Of a stretch of 64,000 nt of DNA, positions 24,619-32,711 are shown piece by piece. The translations under genes and the position numbers were made by a program. The stretch is from an uncultured Collinsella sp. GTDB lineage: Bacteria; Actinomycetota; Coriobacteriia; Coriobacteriales; Coriobacteriaceae. The stretch lies in the NCBI GenBank assembly GCA_902470365.1, contig CABRFZ010000002.1:70261-134260 (forward strand), given 5' to 3'. The stretch's first letter is position 1, and the number at the start of each line of letters is the position of its first letter. Below the pieces are notes generated by a model, which made no database searches, had not been told where the DNA came from, and was given only the letters and a program-made list of their open reading frames with translations.

Positions 24619-25449
24619 ATGGATCGCAGTAAGGTACCCGCCGTTCTATCCATCGCAGGATCCGATTCCAGCGGTGGCGCCGGCATTCAGGCCGACATCA
24701 AGACCATCACGGCCCACCGCCTGTATGCCGAGACGGCCATCACCGCCATCACAGCGCAAAACACACTGGGCGTCACCGCCGTGCAGGATATCTCGCCAGA
24801 TATCGTAGCCGCGCAAATTGACGCCGTTTTTGACGATATCCGCCCGAGCGCCGTCAAGATCGGCATGGTTTCGTCCACCGAGATTATCGAAGTTATCGCC
24901 GACCGCCTGAGCGCATGGAACGCAACCAACGTGGTCGTCGACCCCGTTATGGTCGCCACTTCGGGCGCTCGCCTCATTGCCGAGGACGCCGCTGAGGCGC
25001 TCACGCGTCGTCTGTTCCCGCTGGCGACCGTCATCACGCCCAACATTCCCGAGGCCATGGCGCTGCTCGACTACGAGGTCGATTCCGAGCGCACACAGCA
25101 AAACGCTGCCATGCTCCTCACCCGCCGCTTTGGCTGCGCGTCCCTCGTTAAGGGCGGGCATTTTGTCAACGAGGCCAACGATGTGCTAGCAGAGCCTGCG
25201 CCGCTCGATGACGAGGGCAACCACCTGGGCGATCCGCTCACCACGTGGTTCCGCCACAAGCGCATCGAGACCGACAACACACATGGCACCGGCTGTACGC
25301 TTTCGTCCGCCATCGCCTGCGCGCTGGCCCAGGGCATGGATCTTGCCGACGCCGTCAACGCCGGCAAGGCCTACCTAACCGGCGCTCTCGCCGCCGGCTT
25401 TGACATGGGCAAAGGCTCCGGCCCCGTCAACCACATGTGGCAGTACTAA
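24619..25449 (+). CDS. thiD: Hydroxymethylpyrimidine/phosphomethylpyrimidine kinase
   Basis: The 276-residue ribokinase-fold protein begins VLSIAGSDSSGGAGIQADIKT (the substrate-binding segment, about residues 9-29; shown here in abbreviated form as SIAGSDSSGGAGIQADIKT) and has DPVMVATSGARL (about 113-124) and the anion hole DNTHGTGCTLSSA (about 220-232). It phosphorylates HMP and HMP-P for thiamin synthesis, directly after the ThiC step. AAGGGAGC precedes the ATG. It lies 180 bases downstream of thiC. Confidence 0.94.
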   Translation: MDRSKVPAVLSIAGSDSSGGAGIQADIKTITAHRLYAETAITAITAQNTLGVTAVQDISPDIVAAQIDAVFDDIRPSAVKIGMVSSTEIIEVIADRLSAWNATNVVVDPVMVATSGARLIAEDAAEALTRRLFPLATVITPNIPEAMALLDYEVDSERTQQNAAMLLTRRFGCASLVKGGHFVNEANDVLAEPAPLDDEGNHLGDPLTTWFRHKRIETDNTHGTGCTLSSAIACALAQGMDLADAVNAGKAYLTGALAAGFDMGKGSGPVNHMWQY

Positions 25450-25461
25450 GCCCCGTCCCAA

Positions 25462-25599
25462 AACCACCGCAAAGGGGACAGGCACCTTTGCGGTGGTTCC
25501 CACAAACATCTCGATCTGTAACAGTTAGAGCCCATTTTTCGGCCCACCTGTTACAGATCGAGACAAAACAGACGAATCAAGCCACCGCAAAGGTGGCTT
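25462..25599. repeat. Cluster of three intergenic hairpins
   Basis: Three inverted repeats lie in a row between convergent thiD and the SGNH hydrolase gene. The first has 14-bp arms (25462-25475, 25485-25498; AACCACCGCAAAGG) around GGACAGGCA. The second has 16-bp arms (25509-25524, 25548-25563; TCTCGATCTGTAACAG). The third is AAGCCACC-GCAAA-GGTGGCTT (25579-25599). The first and third share CCACCGCAAAGG. No gene lies here. Confidence 0.75.
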
Positions 25600-25608
25600 G
25601 GGGTCGCG

Positions 25609-26268
25609 CTACTCACCAAGCATCTCTTTGAGCTTGGCTGCCACGGCGTGGCCCAGGCTCACGTGGCTTTCGGGCATCATATGCAGGTAGTCGATATCAC
25701 CCGGCTCGGCGAAATCGGCGGCATTCAAAAAGTCGCAGCCAAACTGCTCTGCCACGTGCGCATAGTACTCGCCAAAATGCTCAGATGCCTCAACGGAATG
25801 CTCGTCAAAGTCGGTCATATACACATTGGCGATCTGCGGCTTGATCTTGATAGGAGCCATCAGCAGAATGCGCGGACAAGGCGCAGCGTCGGTCCACGGA
25901 AACGCGCGGACGGCGCGAATCAGCGCCATGGCGCCACGGGCGATATCGGAAGCTGTCACGTTAAAGACCGTCTTACAGTCGTTGGTGCCCAGCATGATCA
26001 CAATGGCGTCCAGCGGCTTATGGGCCTCGAGCAGCATCGGAAGCGCACGAATGCCGTTGAGGTTAGTGTCCAGATGACACATATCGTCGCGCACCGTCGT
26101 GCGGCCGTTGAGCCCTTCCTCAATCACATGCCAGCCCTCGCCCAGGTCACGCTGTGCCACGCCGCACCAGCGCACATCCTGCGCATAGCGCACCGCGGTG
26201 CCATCGCGCATACCAGCCGGATCATAGCCATAGGTGTTGCTGTCACCAAAGCACAGAACGTTTTTCAT
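25609..26268 (-). CDS. SGNH/GDSL-type esterase
   Basis: A 219-residue SGNH hydrolase: block I CFGDSNTYGYDP with the nucleophile serine (residue 8 region), block II glycine in EGLNGRTT, block III MLGTNDCK (about residues 77-84), and the C-terminal catalytic DxxH as SHVSLGHAVA. No signal peptide is present, so it acts in the cytoplasm. It resembles the arylesterase/acetylxylan esterase subgroup; the substrate is unknown. The ATG at 26268 follows GAAGGG. Confidence 0.87.
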   Translation of the reverse strand: MKNVLCFGDSNTYGYDPAGMRDGTAVRYAQDVRWCGVAQRDLGEGWHVIEEGLNGRTTVRDDMCHLDTNLNGIRALPMLLEAHKPLDAIVIMLGTNDCKTVFNVTASDIARGAMALIRAVRAFPWTDAAPCPRILLMAPIKIKPQIANVYMTDFDEHSVEASEHFGEYYAHVAEQFGCDFLNAADFAEPGDIDYLHMMPESHVSLGHAVAAKLKEMLGE

Positions 26269-26286
26269 CGTAAGCCCTTCCTTTAG

Positions 26287-26319
26287 TAAAAAGCCGACGG
26301 GAGCAGCCCTCCCGCCGGC
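26287..26319 (-). terminator. Terminator of the PARG-like gene
   Basis: On the minus strand an 11-bp stem (GCCGGCGGGAG, one G-U/mismatch) with a 5-base loop is followed by TTTTT (from 26292-26288). It lies 27 bases after the stop codon of the upstream macrodomain gene and before the SGNH hydrolase. Confidence 0.8.
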
Positions 26320-26345
26320 TCGACCTATCTGTCGGCCCGTACCGA

Positions 26346-27494
26346 TTACAGGTACTTGCGCCAATCGTCATCGTCCTCATCGTCCTCGGCGGCAGCCTGG
26401 GCCTGCTCGGCGGCGCGAGCAGCCGCAGCGCGTGCGGCAACCTGGGCATAGGACTCCTCGTTACGCTCGGGAAAGCTTGCCAGCACGTGCTCGAACTTGG
26501 CGAAGTCCTCATCCCAGCGCGTAGAAGGCACGGCAAAGAACACCTGCTTGACCTTAAAGTCGCCCGATGCGAGCTCCTCGCGGAAGAGCTCGGCCACGGC
26601 CTCGGCGTCAAAGCCGTTGTTGTCGCAACCCCAAGCACCCAGTACGAGCTTCTCGCGACCCAGCTCGTCGCAGATGGCAAGCACAAAGCGGATGCGATCG
26701 CGCAGAGCGTCAAGCAAGGCATCGTCGCTCACGCGATACTCCTGGCGAGCACGCTTGGCGTTGGGCGCGGCGGCCACGATTACGTCGGCATAGGCGTGCA
26801 CATGGTTGCGGTCGAAGCGCACCGCGGGCACCACCAGCGCACGATTGCGGTAAAGCTCGCAGTTGATGTTGCGGCGACGGTTCTCGCCGTACCACTTGCG
26901 CTGCTTGTCGAGCACGTTGTACAAGTACGAATCGGCGCAGAGCGTCGCCTCCTGGCCCAGGTAGCCCTGGATATAGCCGCCGCCCGGATTGGTAAACGAG
27001 GCAAAGGCAAGCACGGCCATATCGCAGAACTGCGCATAGCCGCGGCCGTTATCGAGGATTGCCTGCGTGGCGGAGGCATCAAGCACAGTGACCTCGGGCA
27101 GGACCGGAGCAGCCTCCTCCGCGGGCGCGGACTCAGCCTCGTCGGCCGACTCGGTGAACTCGGGTGCCACCTCGGACTCGACCGCAGTCTCCACCTCAGC
27201 GGCCTCCACCTCGGCAGCCTCAACCTCGGCAGCATCGGCCTCCACAGCCTCGGCAGCCTGCTCCTCAGCAGCCGCCGCCTTCTGGGCCTTGGCCTTCATC
27301 GCCGCGACAAAACCGGCAGGCATACCATCGAACTCGCGCACGCCGGTAAGCGAACGCTCGATGTCCTTGGCGCAGGCCTCGGACACAGCCGCCACATGGC
27401 GCTCGGCGGCCTTGGCACGCGCCTCGCGCTTGGGATTGGGCTGACCCGCTCGGTTAGACCTACGGTTACGGTTCCTGTTGTCGACATCTGCCAT
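26346..27494 (-). CDS. TIGR02452/microbial PARG-like macrodomain protein with altered catalytic motif
   Basis: A 382-residue protein. Residues 1-55 are basic and Asn/Arg-rich. Residues about 65-130 are a low-complexity acidic stretch with EAAEVEAAEVEAAEVE-type repeats. The rest is a TIGR02452/DUF2263 macrodomain, with LAFASFTNPGGGYIQGYLGQE (about 164-184; the GGG loop) and LGAWGCDNNGFD (about 283-294). Bacterial PARGs of this group hydrolyse poly(ADP-ribose) with the second Glu of a QEE motif; here the motif reads QEA. It may thus bind ADP-ribose without cleaving it, or use another residue. The tail is acidic. A terminator follows. Confidence 0.75.
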   Translation of the reverse strand: MADVDNRNRNRRSNRAGQPNPKREARAKAAERHVAAVSEACAKDIERSLTGVREFDGMPAGFVAAMKAKAQKAAAAEEQAAEAVEADAAEVEAAEVEAAEVETAVESEVAPEFTESADEAESAPAEEAAPVLPEVTVLDASATQAILDNGRGYAQFCDMAVLAFASFTNPGGGYIQGYLGQEATLCADSYLYNVLDKQRKWYGENRRRNINCELYRNRALVVPAVRFDRNHVHAYADVIVAAAPNAKRARQEYRVSDDALLDALRDRIRFVLAICDELGREKLVLGAWGCDNNGFDAEAVAELFREELASGDFKVKQVFFAVPSTRWDEDFAKFEHVLASFPERNEESYAQVAARAAAARAAEQAQAAAEDDEDDDDWRKYL

Positions 27495-27560
27495 ACGTGG
27501 CCACCTTTCCTGTCGCTGCCGCTATCGGCTTTTTCCCATCCATCATACCCCGCCACGCAC

Positions 27561-27590
27561 AAAAAAGACGGCCCCGAAGGACCGCCTTTC
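27561..27590 (-). terminator. Terminator of the Bax-inhibitor-1 family gene
   Basis: On the minus strand GGCGGTCC-TTCG-GGGCCGTC, with G-U pairs, is followed by TTTTTT (27566-27561). It lies about 45 bases after the stop codon. Confidence 0.75.
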
Positions 27591-27633
27591 GTATCGTTTT
27601 ACCGTGTCCGGCAGGAAACGTCGCAACGCCGCG

Positions 27634-28329
27634 CTAGTCGCGACGACCGAGAATGTTCAGGATGCGCAGGAACACGTTGATAATGTCCACGAACAGATTG
27701 GACGCCATGAGCACCGCATTGGGCAGCGTGGGCGGCACCGTCGTGGCAACATAGGTGTCGTAGCCAATAAACCCGGCGAACACCACGATCACGATCAGAT
27801 CGGTGATGGACTGCGAGACGCCCATGAACATCAGCACGATCTCGACCAGAATCGTGGCAAGCAGGATGCCAAAGCCGATGCCGTACACACGCTGGAAGAA
27901 CTTGGGGAAGGTCACGCCCAGCGCACCGAAGACAAAGGTGATAGCAGCGGTGGCGATAAAGGCGGTGTTGATAGTGGGCAGGTCGTAGTTGGCAAGGCCA
28001 AACGACGCGGTCAGGCCAAAGGTGCTCGCAAAGATCACGTAACCCACGAGCGACAGACCCACGGACTGCTTGCCCGCAGCAGCAGACATCATGACGATAC
28101 CGACAATAGTCAGGATAAACGAGCCAAAGACCAGTGGCAGGGCGGCCCCGCTCATCATCATGCGGGCAAACGCCATGGTGCTCGTAAAGTAAGCACCGGC
28201 GCCCATGGCGCAAAAGCCCAAGAAAATGAGAGCAGACATGGCGAGATTGTACGCGCGCGGCGACATCTCCTTGGCGCGACTTGCGCCGGTCTCGATGGGG
28301 CCGTTCTGATAGCCCTGGATATCGTTCAT
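27634..28329 (-). CDS. Bax inhibitor-1/YccA family membrane protein
   Basis: A 231-residue protein with seven hydrophobic helices from about residue 33 onward. The family hallmark FIGYDTYVATT lies near residues 183-193, and the aspartates of the last helices (DIINVFLRIL) that form the pH sensor in BsYetJ are present. Related proteins are proton-sensitive calcium leak channels or FtsH modulators (YccA). The role here is unknown. The ATG at 28329 follows AAAGGACGAAG. Confidence 0.85.
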   Translation of the reverse strand: MNDIQGYQNGPIETGASRAKEMSPRAYNLAMSALIFLGFCAMGAGAYFTSTMAFARMMMSGAALPLVFGSFILTIVGIVMMSAAAGKQSVGLSLVGYVIFASTFGLTASFGLANYDLPTINTAFIATAAITFVFGALGVTFPKFFQRVYGIGFGILLATILVEIVLMFMGVSQSITDLIVIVVFAGFIGYDTYVATTVPPTLPNAVLMASNLFVDIINVFLRILNILGRRD

Positions 28330-28406
28330 ACTTCGTCCTTTCAAAAGCGCACGACAGCGCCGTAGGTGACAAGATTCCTGCCATTGTACCCGAATGCCGT
28401 ACGTCC

Positions 28407-28745
28407 TTACCTACGGCGCTCGCCCTCAAGCGTACGATCAAAGGCCCAGACCCACCAACGCATCACGTGCGCCTGCGAGCCGTCCGCCCGGTCGCGCGTC
28501 TGGTCCTCCAGATACAACTCGGTCGCGTGCCCACCAAAACGCACCTTATATGTTGCCGTACGGATGCCGTGGACCATCAGGCCAAACCCAGTGGTCGAGA
28601 TAATTTCGTCGATCGTAAAACAACGGCCGTCGACCCAGCAGACGGTGACCGGCACGACCTGTCCGCCCGCGAGGATGCGAGCCACGACGTCCACATACTG
28701 CTTGTGCACGCGCCGAGTTTTGCCGTCTGTCTGTCGATATTCCAT
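28407..28745 (-). CDS. Hypothetical protein, 112 residues
   Basis: The product begins MEYRQTDGKTRRVHK and has a central GRCFTIDEIISTTGFGLM stretch and a Trp-rich C-terminus (MRWWVWAFDRT). It is soluble, probably a small beta-rich domain; I do not recognise a family with confidence. The ATG at 28745 is the family-like start because the longer frame reaches into low-complexity sequence. Its neighbours are the Bax-inhibitor gene downstream and the divergent phosphate transporter. Confidence 0.6.
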   Translation of the reverse strand: MEYRQTDGKTRRVHKQYVDVVARILAGGQVVPVTVCWVDGRCFTIDEIISTTGFGLMVHGIRTATYKVRFGGHATELYLEDQTRDRADGSQAHVMRWWVWAFDRTLEGERRR

Positions 28746-28995
28746 GCCCTCTATTATCGAACGCATGTTTGCATGTTGTAAAGCGAACAGACTGTGGTTT
28801 TGGGGTGTTGGGGCGCGCACGCGTGTCCTCATGGCGTGTTAGCAAAAAGAATACCCACGGTCAACAGGGCTAATATTCAATTTTAGTGCCAAAAAATTCA
28901 CTTCTCCCATCAGAACTCGGTAAAGAAACCCACAGGAGGTGATACGATTTATCATGTTTTTGTAACGTGTCTGCAAACTTCGAGAAAGCCCATAT
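28746..28995. other. Divergent intergenic region before the phosphate transporter gene
   Basis: No gene is supported. An AGGAGGTGAT that perfectly matches the 16S anti-Shine-Dalgarno lies at about 28935-28944, but the next ATG (28954) opens a frame of only three codons. The Pit gene starts 42 bases further on. I see no Pho-box-like repeat. Confidence 0.4.
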
Positions 28996-30045
28996 ATGGA
29001 CGTAACGTTCTCAACCTTCCTCGGCCAAATTGTGTCGAACCCAGTCCTTGCCGTCACCGTGATTCTCGCGCTCGGCGCCATCTTCGTCAACGGATGGACC
29101 GACGCGCCCAACGCCATCGCGACCTGCGTCACTACGCGTTGCATGCCCGCCCGCGCCGCCATTCTCATGAGCGCCGCATTCAACTTCTTGGGCGTGCTCA
29201 TCATGACGCACTTTAACGCGAGCGTCGCCAACACCATCTCACATATCGTCGACTTTGGCGGAAACAGCACCATGGCGCTTGCCTGTCTGTGCGCGGCGCT
29301 GTTCTCCATCGTCGTCTACGGCGCCACGGCATCGCGTTTTGGCATCCCCACTTCGCAAAGCCACAGCCTTATCGCCGGCCTGACCGGTGCCGCTATCGCC
29401 CTCGGCGGCGCGAACAGCGTCAACGTCCACGAGTGGATGAAGGTCATCTACGGCCTGGCGCTCTCCATCGGCCTGGGCTTTGTCATGGGCTGGGTCCTGT
29501 GCAAACTCGTCTCGATTCTATTTGCCGCTGCCAATAGGCGACGTGCCAACGTCTTCTTTAAATACGCTCAGATCGCGAGCGCTGCGGCCATGAGCTTTAT
29601 GCACGGCGCGCAGGATGGACAGAAGTTCATCGGCGTGCTCTTTTTAGGTGTCGCCTTCGCCAACGGCCAGACGAGCGTCGGCGATGCCGGCATCCCCATC
29701 TGGATTATGCTGCTGTGCTCGGCCACCATGGGCGTCGGCACCAGCGTAGGCGGCGAGCGCATCATCAAGTCCGTCGGCCAGAGCATGGTCAAGCTCGAGA
29801 AGTATCAGGGATTCTCCGCCGACCTCGCGGGCGCCGCGAATCTGCTGCTTGCCACCCTTACCGGTATCCCCGTGTCCTCCACCCACATCAAGACCTGCGC
29901 CATCATGGGCGTCGGTGCCGTCAAGCGCCTTTCGGCCATCAACTTCGGCGTGGTCAAGGACATGATGTTCACCTGGTTCTTCACCTTCCCTGCCTGCGGA
30001 CTCATCAGCTTTGTCATGGCCAAGCTGTTCATGATGTTCATCTAG
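28996..30045 (+). CDS. pit: Inorganic phosphate transporter, PiT family
   Basis: A 349-residue membrane protein with about ten helices. The two PiT signature repeats are visible: GWTDAPNAIATCV near residues 34-46 and GVGTSVGGERIIKSVG near 245-260, plus SQSHSLIAG and PVSSTHIKT. It imports phosphate coupled to cations with low affinity. The following gene encodes the DUF47 partner usually found with Pit. The window also contains a high-affinity Pst system at 35350-38836. Confidence 0.93.
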   Translation: MDVTFSTFLGQIVSNPVLAVTVILALGAIFVNGWTDAPNAIATCVTTRCMPARAAILMSAAFNFLGVLIMTHFNASVANTISHIVDFGGNSTMALACLCAALFSIVVYGATASRFGIPTSQSHSLIAGLTGAAIALGGANSVNVHEWMKVIYGLALSIGLGFVMGWVLCKLVSILFAAANRRRANVFFKYAQIASAAAMSFMHGAQDGQKFIGVLFLGVAFANGQTSVGDAGIPIWIMLLCSATMGVGTSVGGERIIKSVGQSMVKLEKYQGFSADLAGAANLLLATLTGIPVSSTHIKTCAIMGVGAVKRLSAINFGVVKDMMFTWFFTFPACGLISFVMAKLFMMFI

Positions 30046-30112
30046 TCAAACCGAGCGTCCATCCGGACCGTAATACCTCGCCCACCCGACTTCGCCTCGA
30101 AAGGACCCACTC

Positions 30113-30736
30113 ATGGCAAAGAAACCCGATTCGTTCTACTTCGACAACTACGTCGCCTGCGCCGACCTTGCCGTCCAGGCCGCTGAGCTGCTCACCAAGA
30201 TTTTCGAGAACTTCGATCCCGCAAGGATTCACGATATGCTCAACAAGATGCACGCGATCGAGCATGCGGCCGATAAGAAGCACCATGAGCTTGAGGACGC
30301 TCTGCTCACGGCCTTTATCACCCCGCTTGAGCGCGAGGACCTGGACCTGATGAGCTGCTCGCTCGACACCGTGCTCGACCGTATCGAGGGCGTCGTGCAG
30401 CGCGTCTACTTCACCAACATCCAGAGCATCCATCCCGATGCCATCGTGATCGCCCACAAGGTGACCGACGCCTGCCGCGCCATGAAGGACCTGATGGTCG
30501 AGCTGCCCAACTACCGCAAGTCCAAGACCCTGCGCGAACTCGTCATCCAGATCAACACGATTGAGTCCGAGGCCGACGAGCTCTACATCAACGCTATGCG
30601 CAACCTGCACGTCAACGGCAAGGACCCGCTCGAGGTCATCGCCTGGCGTGACGTTTACGCCTTCCTGGAGTACTGCGCTGACTGCTGTGAGAATGTGGCC
30701 GATGTCGTGGATTCGATTGTCATGAAGAACAGTTAA
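30113..30736 (+). CDS. DUF47 family PhoU-like protein, Pit accessory protein
   Basis: A 207-residue, all-helical protein. It matches the DUF47/TIGR00153 family: N-terminal YFDNYVACADLAVQAAELL, HAIEHAADKKHHE (about residues 44-56), and the late WRDVYAFLEYCADCCENVAD. Such proteins are fused to, or encoded after, Pit transporters and are thought to regulate phosphate uptake. CGAAAGGAC precedes the ATG; the gap from pit is 67 bases, consistent with an operon. A long hairpin follows. Confidence 0.88.
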   Translation: MAKKPDSFYFDNYVACADLAVQAAELLTKIFENFDPARIHDMLNKMHAIEHAADKKHHELEDALLTAFITPLEREDLDLMSCSLDTVLDRIEGVVQRVYFTNIQSIHPDAIVIAHKVTDACRAMKDLMVELPNYRKSKTLRELVIQINTIESEADELYINAMRNLHVNGKDPLEVIAWRDVYAFLEYCADCCENVADVVDSIVMKNS

Positions 30737-30756
30737 TTAGCGGTACGCATCCCACC

Positions 30757-30840
30757 GGCGAAGGCCCGGCACCTATTTGCTTTCTCACTCCGGCTGCACG
30801 GCAGAGTCGTTCGAAAGTAAATAGGTGTCGGGCCTTCGCC
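30757..30840. repeat. Long hairpin with 28-bp arms
   Basis: Arms 30757-30784 and 30813-30840 pair over 28 bp with two mismatches around a 28-base loop. It lies after the pit operon and could work as its terminator, though no T-run follows. The length and GC-rich arms resemble the other dispersed palindromes here. Confidence 0.75.
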
Positions 30841-31018
30841 TTACGTACCACCATTGGAACTTTGGCTGATAGTTTTAGCGCAATGGGGGCTTGGCTGAAG
30901 GGACCTTTGGTACCCGTTCGGACACTTTGGCCCTTGATGAGCGCTTGGCTGATTGCTGCTTTGGGTACTCTTTGGGTTACTTTGGGTTTGTTTGATTTTT
31001 AATTGTTGGAGGGCTTGT
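30841..31018. other. T/G-rich leader of the nitroreductase gene with CTTGGCTGA repeats
   Basis: The plus strand is rich in T and G and repeats short phrases: TTTGGCTGAT (about 30863), CTTGGCTGAA (about 30890), CTTGGCTGAT (about 30945), and several CTTTGGG/ACTTTGG copies up to 31000. No hairpin or known riboswitch is apparent. The composition continues into the first half of the downstream gene. Confidence 0.4.
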
Positions 31019-31549
31019 ATGTCGTATTTGGATCTGGCTCGGTCTCGGTATTCTTGTCGTTTGTTTGAGGACCGTCCTGTGGAGCAGTCGGTGGTGGATG
31101 CCATTGTTGAGGCTGGGCGTATTGCTCCTTCTGCTTGTAATAACCATCCAACCCGTGTGATGGTGTTGGATACGCCTGAGCTTCTGGAGAAGGCTGCTGC
31201 TTGTCAGCCGCGCTTTGCTCGTGATGGGTCTATCTTTGGGGCTCCGCTTATCTTTCTTATTTGCGGTGTTACCGACGATGCTTGGGTGCGCCCGTATGAT
31301 CAGATGAACTCCAGTGCCATCGACACCTCGATCGTCTGTGATCAGATGATGATGGAGGCCGAGGAGCAGGGCCTGGGTACGTGCTGGGTGTGCCATTTTA
31401 AGCCCGAGGTGGCCTGTGAGCAGTTCAGCCTGCCCGAGGGCATCTATCCCTATCACATGCTCGTCTGCGGCTATCCTGCCGACCATATCGCCGATCCCGA
31501 GCATCGCGAGGCCCGCACCATTCCCCTCCCCGACTTCCTCCTCAAGTAG
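31019..31549 (+). CDS. Nitroreductase family protein
   Basis: A 176-residue FMN-dependent nitroreductase. The N-terminal RYSCRLFEDRPV (phosphate-binding arginines), APSACNNHPTR (about residues 38-48) and the late EEQGLGTCWVCHF plus PYHMLVCGYPAD fit the NfsA/FrP-like fold. The substrate is unknown. GGAGGG lies 5 bases before the ATG. Codons of about the first 270 bases end mostly in T or G (gctcgg, cttctg), unlike the C-ending codons of the rest of the gene and of the neighbours. A terminator follows. Confidence 0.85.
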   Translation: MSYLDLARSRYSCRLFEDRPVEQSVVDAIVEAGRIAPSACNNHPTRVMVLDTPELLEKAAACQPRFARDGSIFGAPLIFLICGVTDDAWVRPYDQMNSSAIDTSIVCDQMMMEAEEQGLGTCWVCHFKPEVACEQFSLPEGIYPYHMLVCGYPADHIADPEHREARTIPLPDFLLK

Positions 31550-31594
31550 ATTTTTAGTACATGCCTTAAATCTACCTTTGACCGCTCACCGGTT

Positions 31595-31640
31595 CGCCGA
31601 GTTCTGTGCCCTCAAACGCAGGACTCGGCGTTTTGTTTTG
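31595..31640 (+). terminator. Nitroreductase terminator
   Basis: CGCCGAGTTC (31595-31604) pairs with GGACTCGGCG (31621-31630) with one mismatch, followed by TTTTGTTTTG. Confidence 0.75.
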
Positions 31641-31656
31641 CAGACTGCATACAGCC

Positions 31657-31688
31657 ACAAAAAAGGACCCGCAAGCTGCGGGCCCTTT
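31657..31688 (-). terminator. DivIVA gene terminator
   Basis: On the minus strand AAAGGGCCCGCA pairs with TGCGGGTCCTTT around a short loop and is followed by TTTTTTGTGG. It lies about 30 bases after the divIVA-like stop codon. Confidence 0.8.
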
Positions 31689-31713
31689 CTAGGCGCTACA
31701 TGATAGCCGGATA

Positions 31714-32391
31714 TTAGTCCAGGTCGTCGGCGGCGAAGTTGTCGATCGGTGCGAAGGGATCGGCAACGGGGATAACCGGCTCGGCGACGGGCAGCGGCTC
31801 GGCAGCAGGAACGGTCACAGCCGGAGAAGCGGCGGAACCGACCGGCGTGGAAGCCATGAGATCGGACGGGAAGGAGTTCTGAGCATCGTCCATGAAGTGC
31901 TGGATGAGCTTGAGGTACTCGGCCTTGAACTCCTCGCGGGAAGCCTTAAGACGGTCGATCTCCTCAAGCTCGGCCTGCTTCTCGGTCAGGGCCTGGCGGA
32001 TGACCTCGCGGGCCTTGGCGTCGGCCTCGTTGCGGATACGGTCGGCGTTCTCGTTGGCATCGTTGACGATGCCCTCGGCGGTCTGCTGGGCAGCAATCAG
32101 GGCAGCGGAAATCTGGCGCTCCTGAGCGGAGAAGTCGGGTGCAGGAGCGGCGACGGGCGCGGCAGGAACGGCCTGAGCGGCAGCATCCTGAGCCTGAACG
32201 AGCTGGGCCTGCGTATCGGCGAGCTGCTGCTCGGTGGCAGTCAGACGACCCTTAAGATCGACGATCTTGGCGAGCATGGCGTCGACCTCAGAGGACAGGG
32301 TCTCCAGGAAGACGTCGACCTCGGCGGGATCGTAGCCGCGCTTGGCCTCAGAGAAGGTCTGAGCCTGAATGTCAGCAGGGGTAATAGCCAT
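31714..32391 (-). CDS. divIVA: DivIVA domain-containing protein
   Basis: The 225-residue product begins with the DivIVA membrane-curvature domain (ITPADIQAQTF, RGYDPAEVDVFLE, residues 3-31), followed by coiled coils at about 33-70 and 93-160 separated by an Ala/Pro linker, and a Pro/Ala-rich tail. In actinobacteria DivIVA/Wag31 organises polar growth and septum placement. It is the last gene of the yggS-sepF-yggT-divIVA block. GAGAACTTG precedes the ATG. Confidence 0.88.
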   Translation of the reverse strand: MAITPADIQAQTFSEAKRGYDPAEVDVFLETLSSEVDAMLAKIVDLKGRLTATEQQLADTQAQLVQAQDAAAQAVPAAPVAAPAPDFSAQERQISAALIAAQQTAEGIVNDANENADRIRNEADAKAREVIRQALTEKQAELEEIDRLKASREEFKAEYLKLIQHFMDDAQNSFPSDLMASTPVGSAASPAVTVPAAEPLPVAEPVIPVADPFAPIDNFAADDLD

Positions 32392-32453
32392 AACAAGTTC
32401 TCCTTTATCTTCGCCTTGGCGCCGTGCGCCCGACGTGAATTACTAAGCCAGTT

Positions 32454-32711
32454 TTATATGAGTATACCTATAAGAAGTTGCAGAACCAGCTTCTGCACCA
32501 ACTGCAACGCAATAATCGCAACGACCGGTGAAAAATCGACGCCGCCCATGGGCGGAATAAACCGGCGGAACAAATTGAGCCACGGGCCGCACACGCTATC
32601 GAGGACGGCGGCGATATCCTGTAGCAATCCGCCCTGTTTCATAGGGATCCACGTCATAAGGCAGTAGACCACGATGAGCGTAGAGTAGAAGTTGAACAGC
32701 GTATTGACCAA
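32454..32711 (-). CDS. YggT family membrane protein (start codon uncertain)
   Basis: The 85-residue frame from TTG at 32711 has two hydrophobic helices around LMTWIPMKQGG and GPWLNLFRRFIPPMGGVDFSPVVA-type segments, the YggT signature. YggT proteins sit next to sepF and are linked to division. The frame has no ATG or GTG. The only good ribosome-binding site, GAGGAG at 32742-32747, is 30 bases upstream of the TTG and would serve an in-frame ATC at 32735 (6-base spacing) or ATT at 32741, which also restores the usual N-terminal length. The true gene is therefore probably 8-10 codons longer. It lies 45 bases after sepF. Confidence 0.78.
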   Translation of the reverse strand: MVNTLFNFYSTLIVVYCLMTWIPMKQGGLLQDIAAVLDSVCGPWLNLFRRFIPPMGGVDFSPVVAIIALQLVQKLVLQLLIGILI

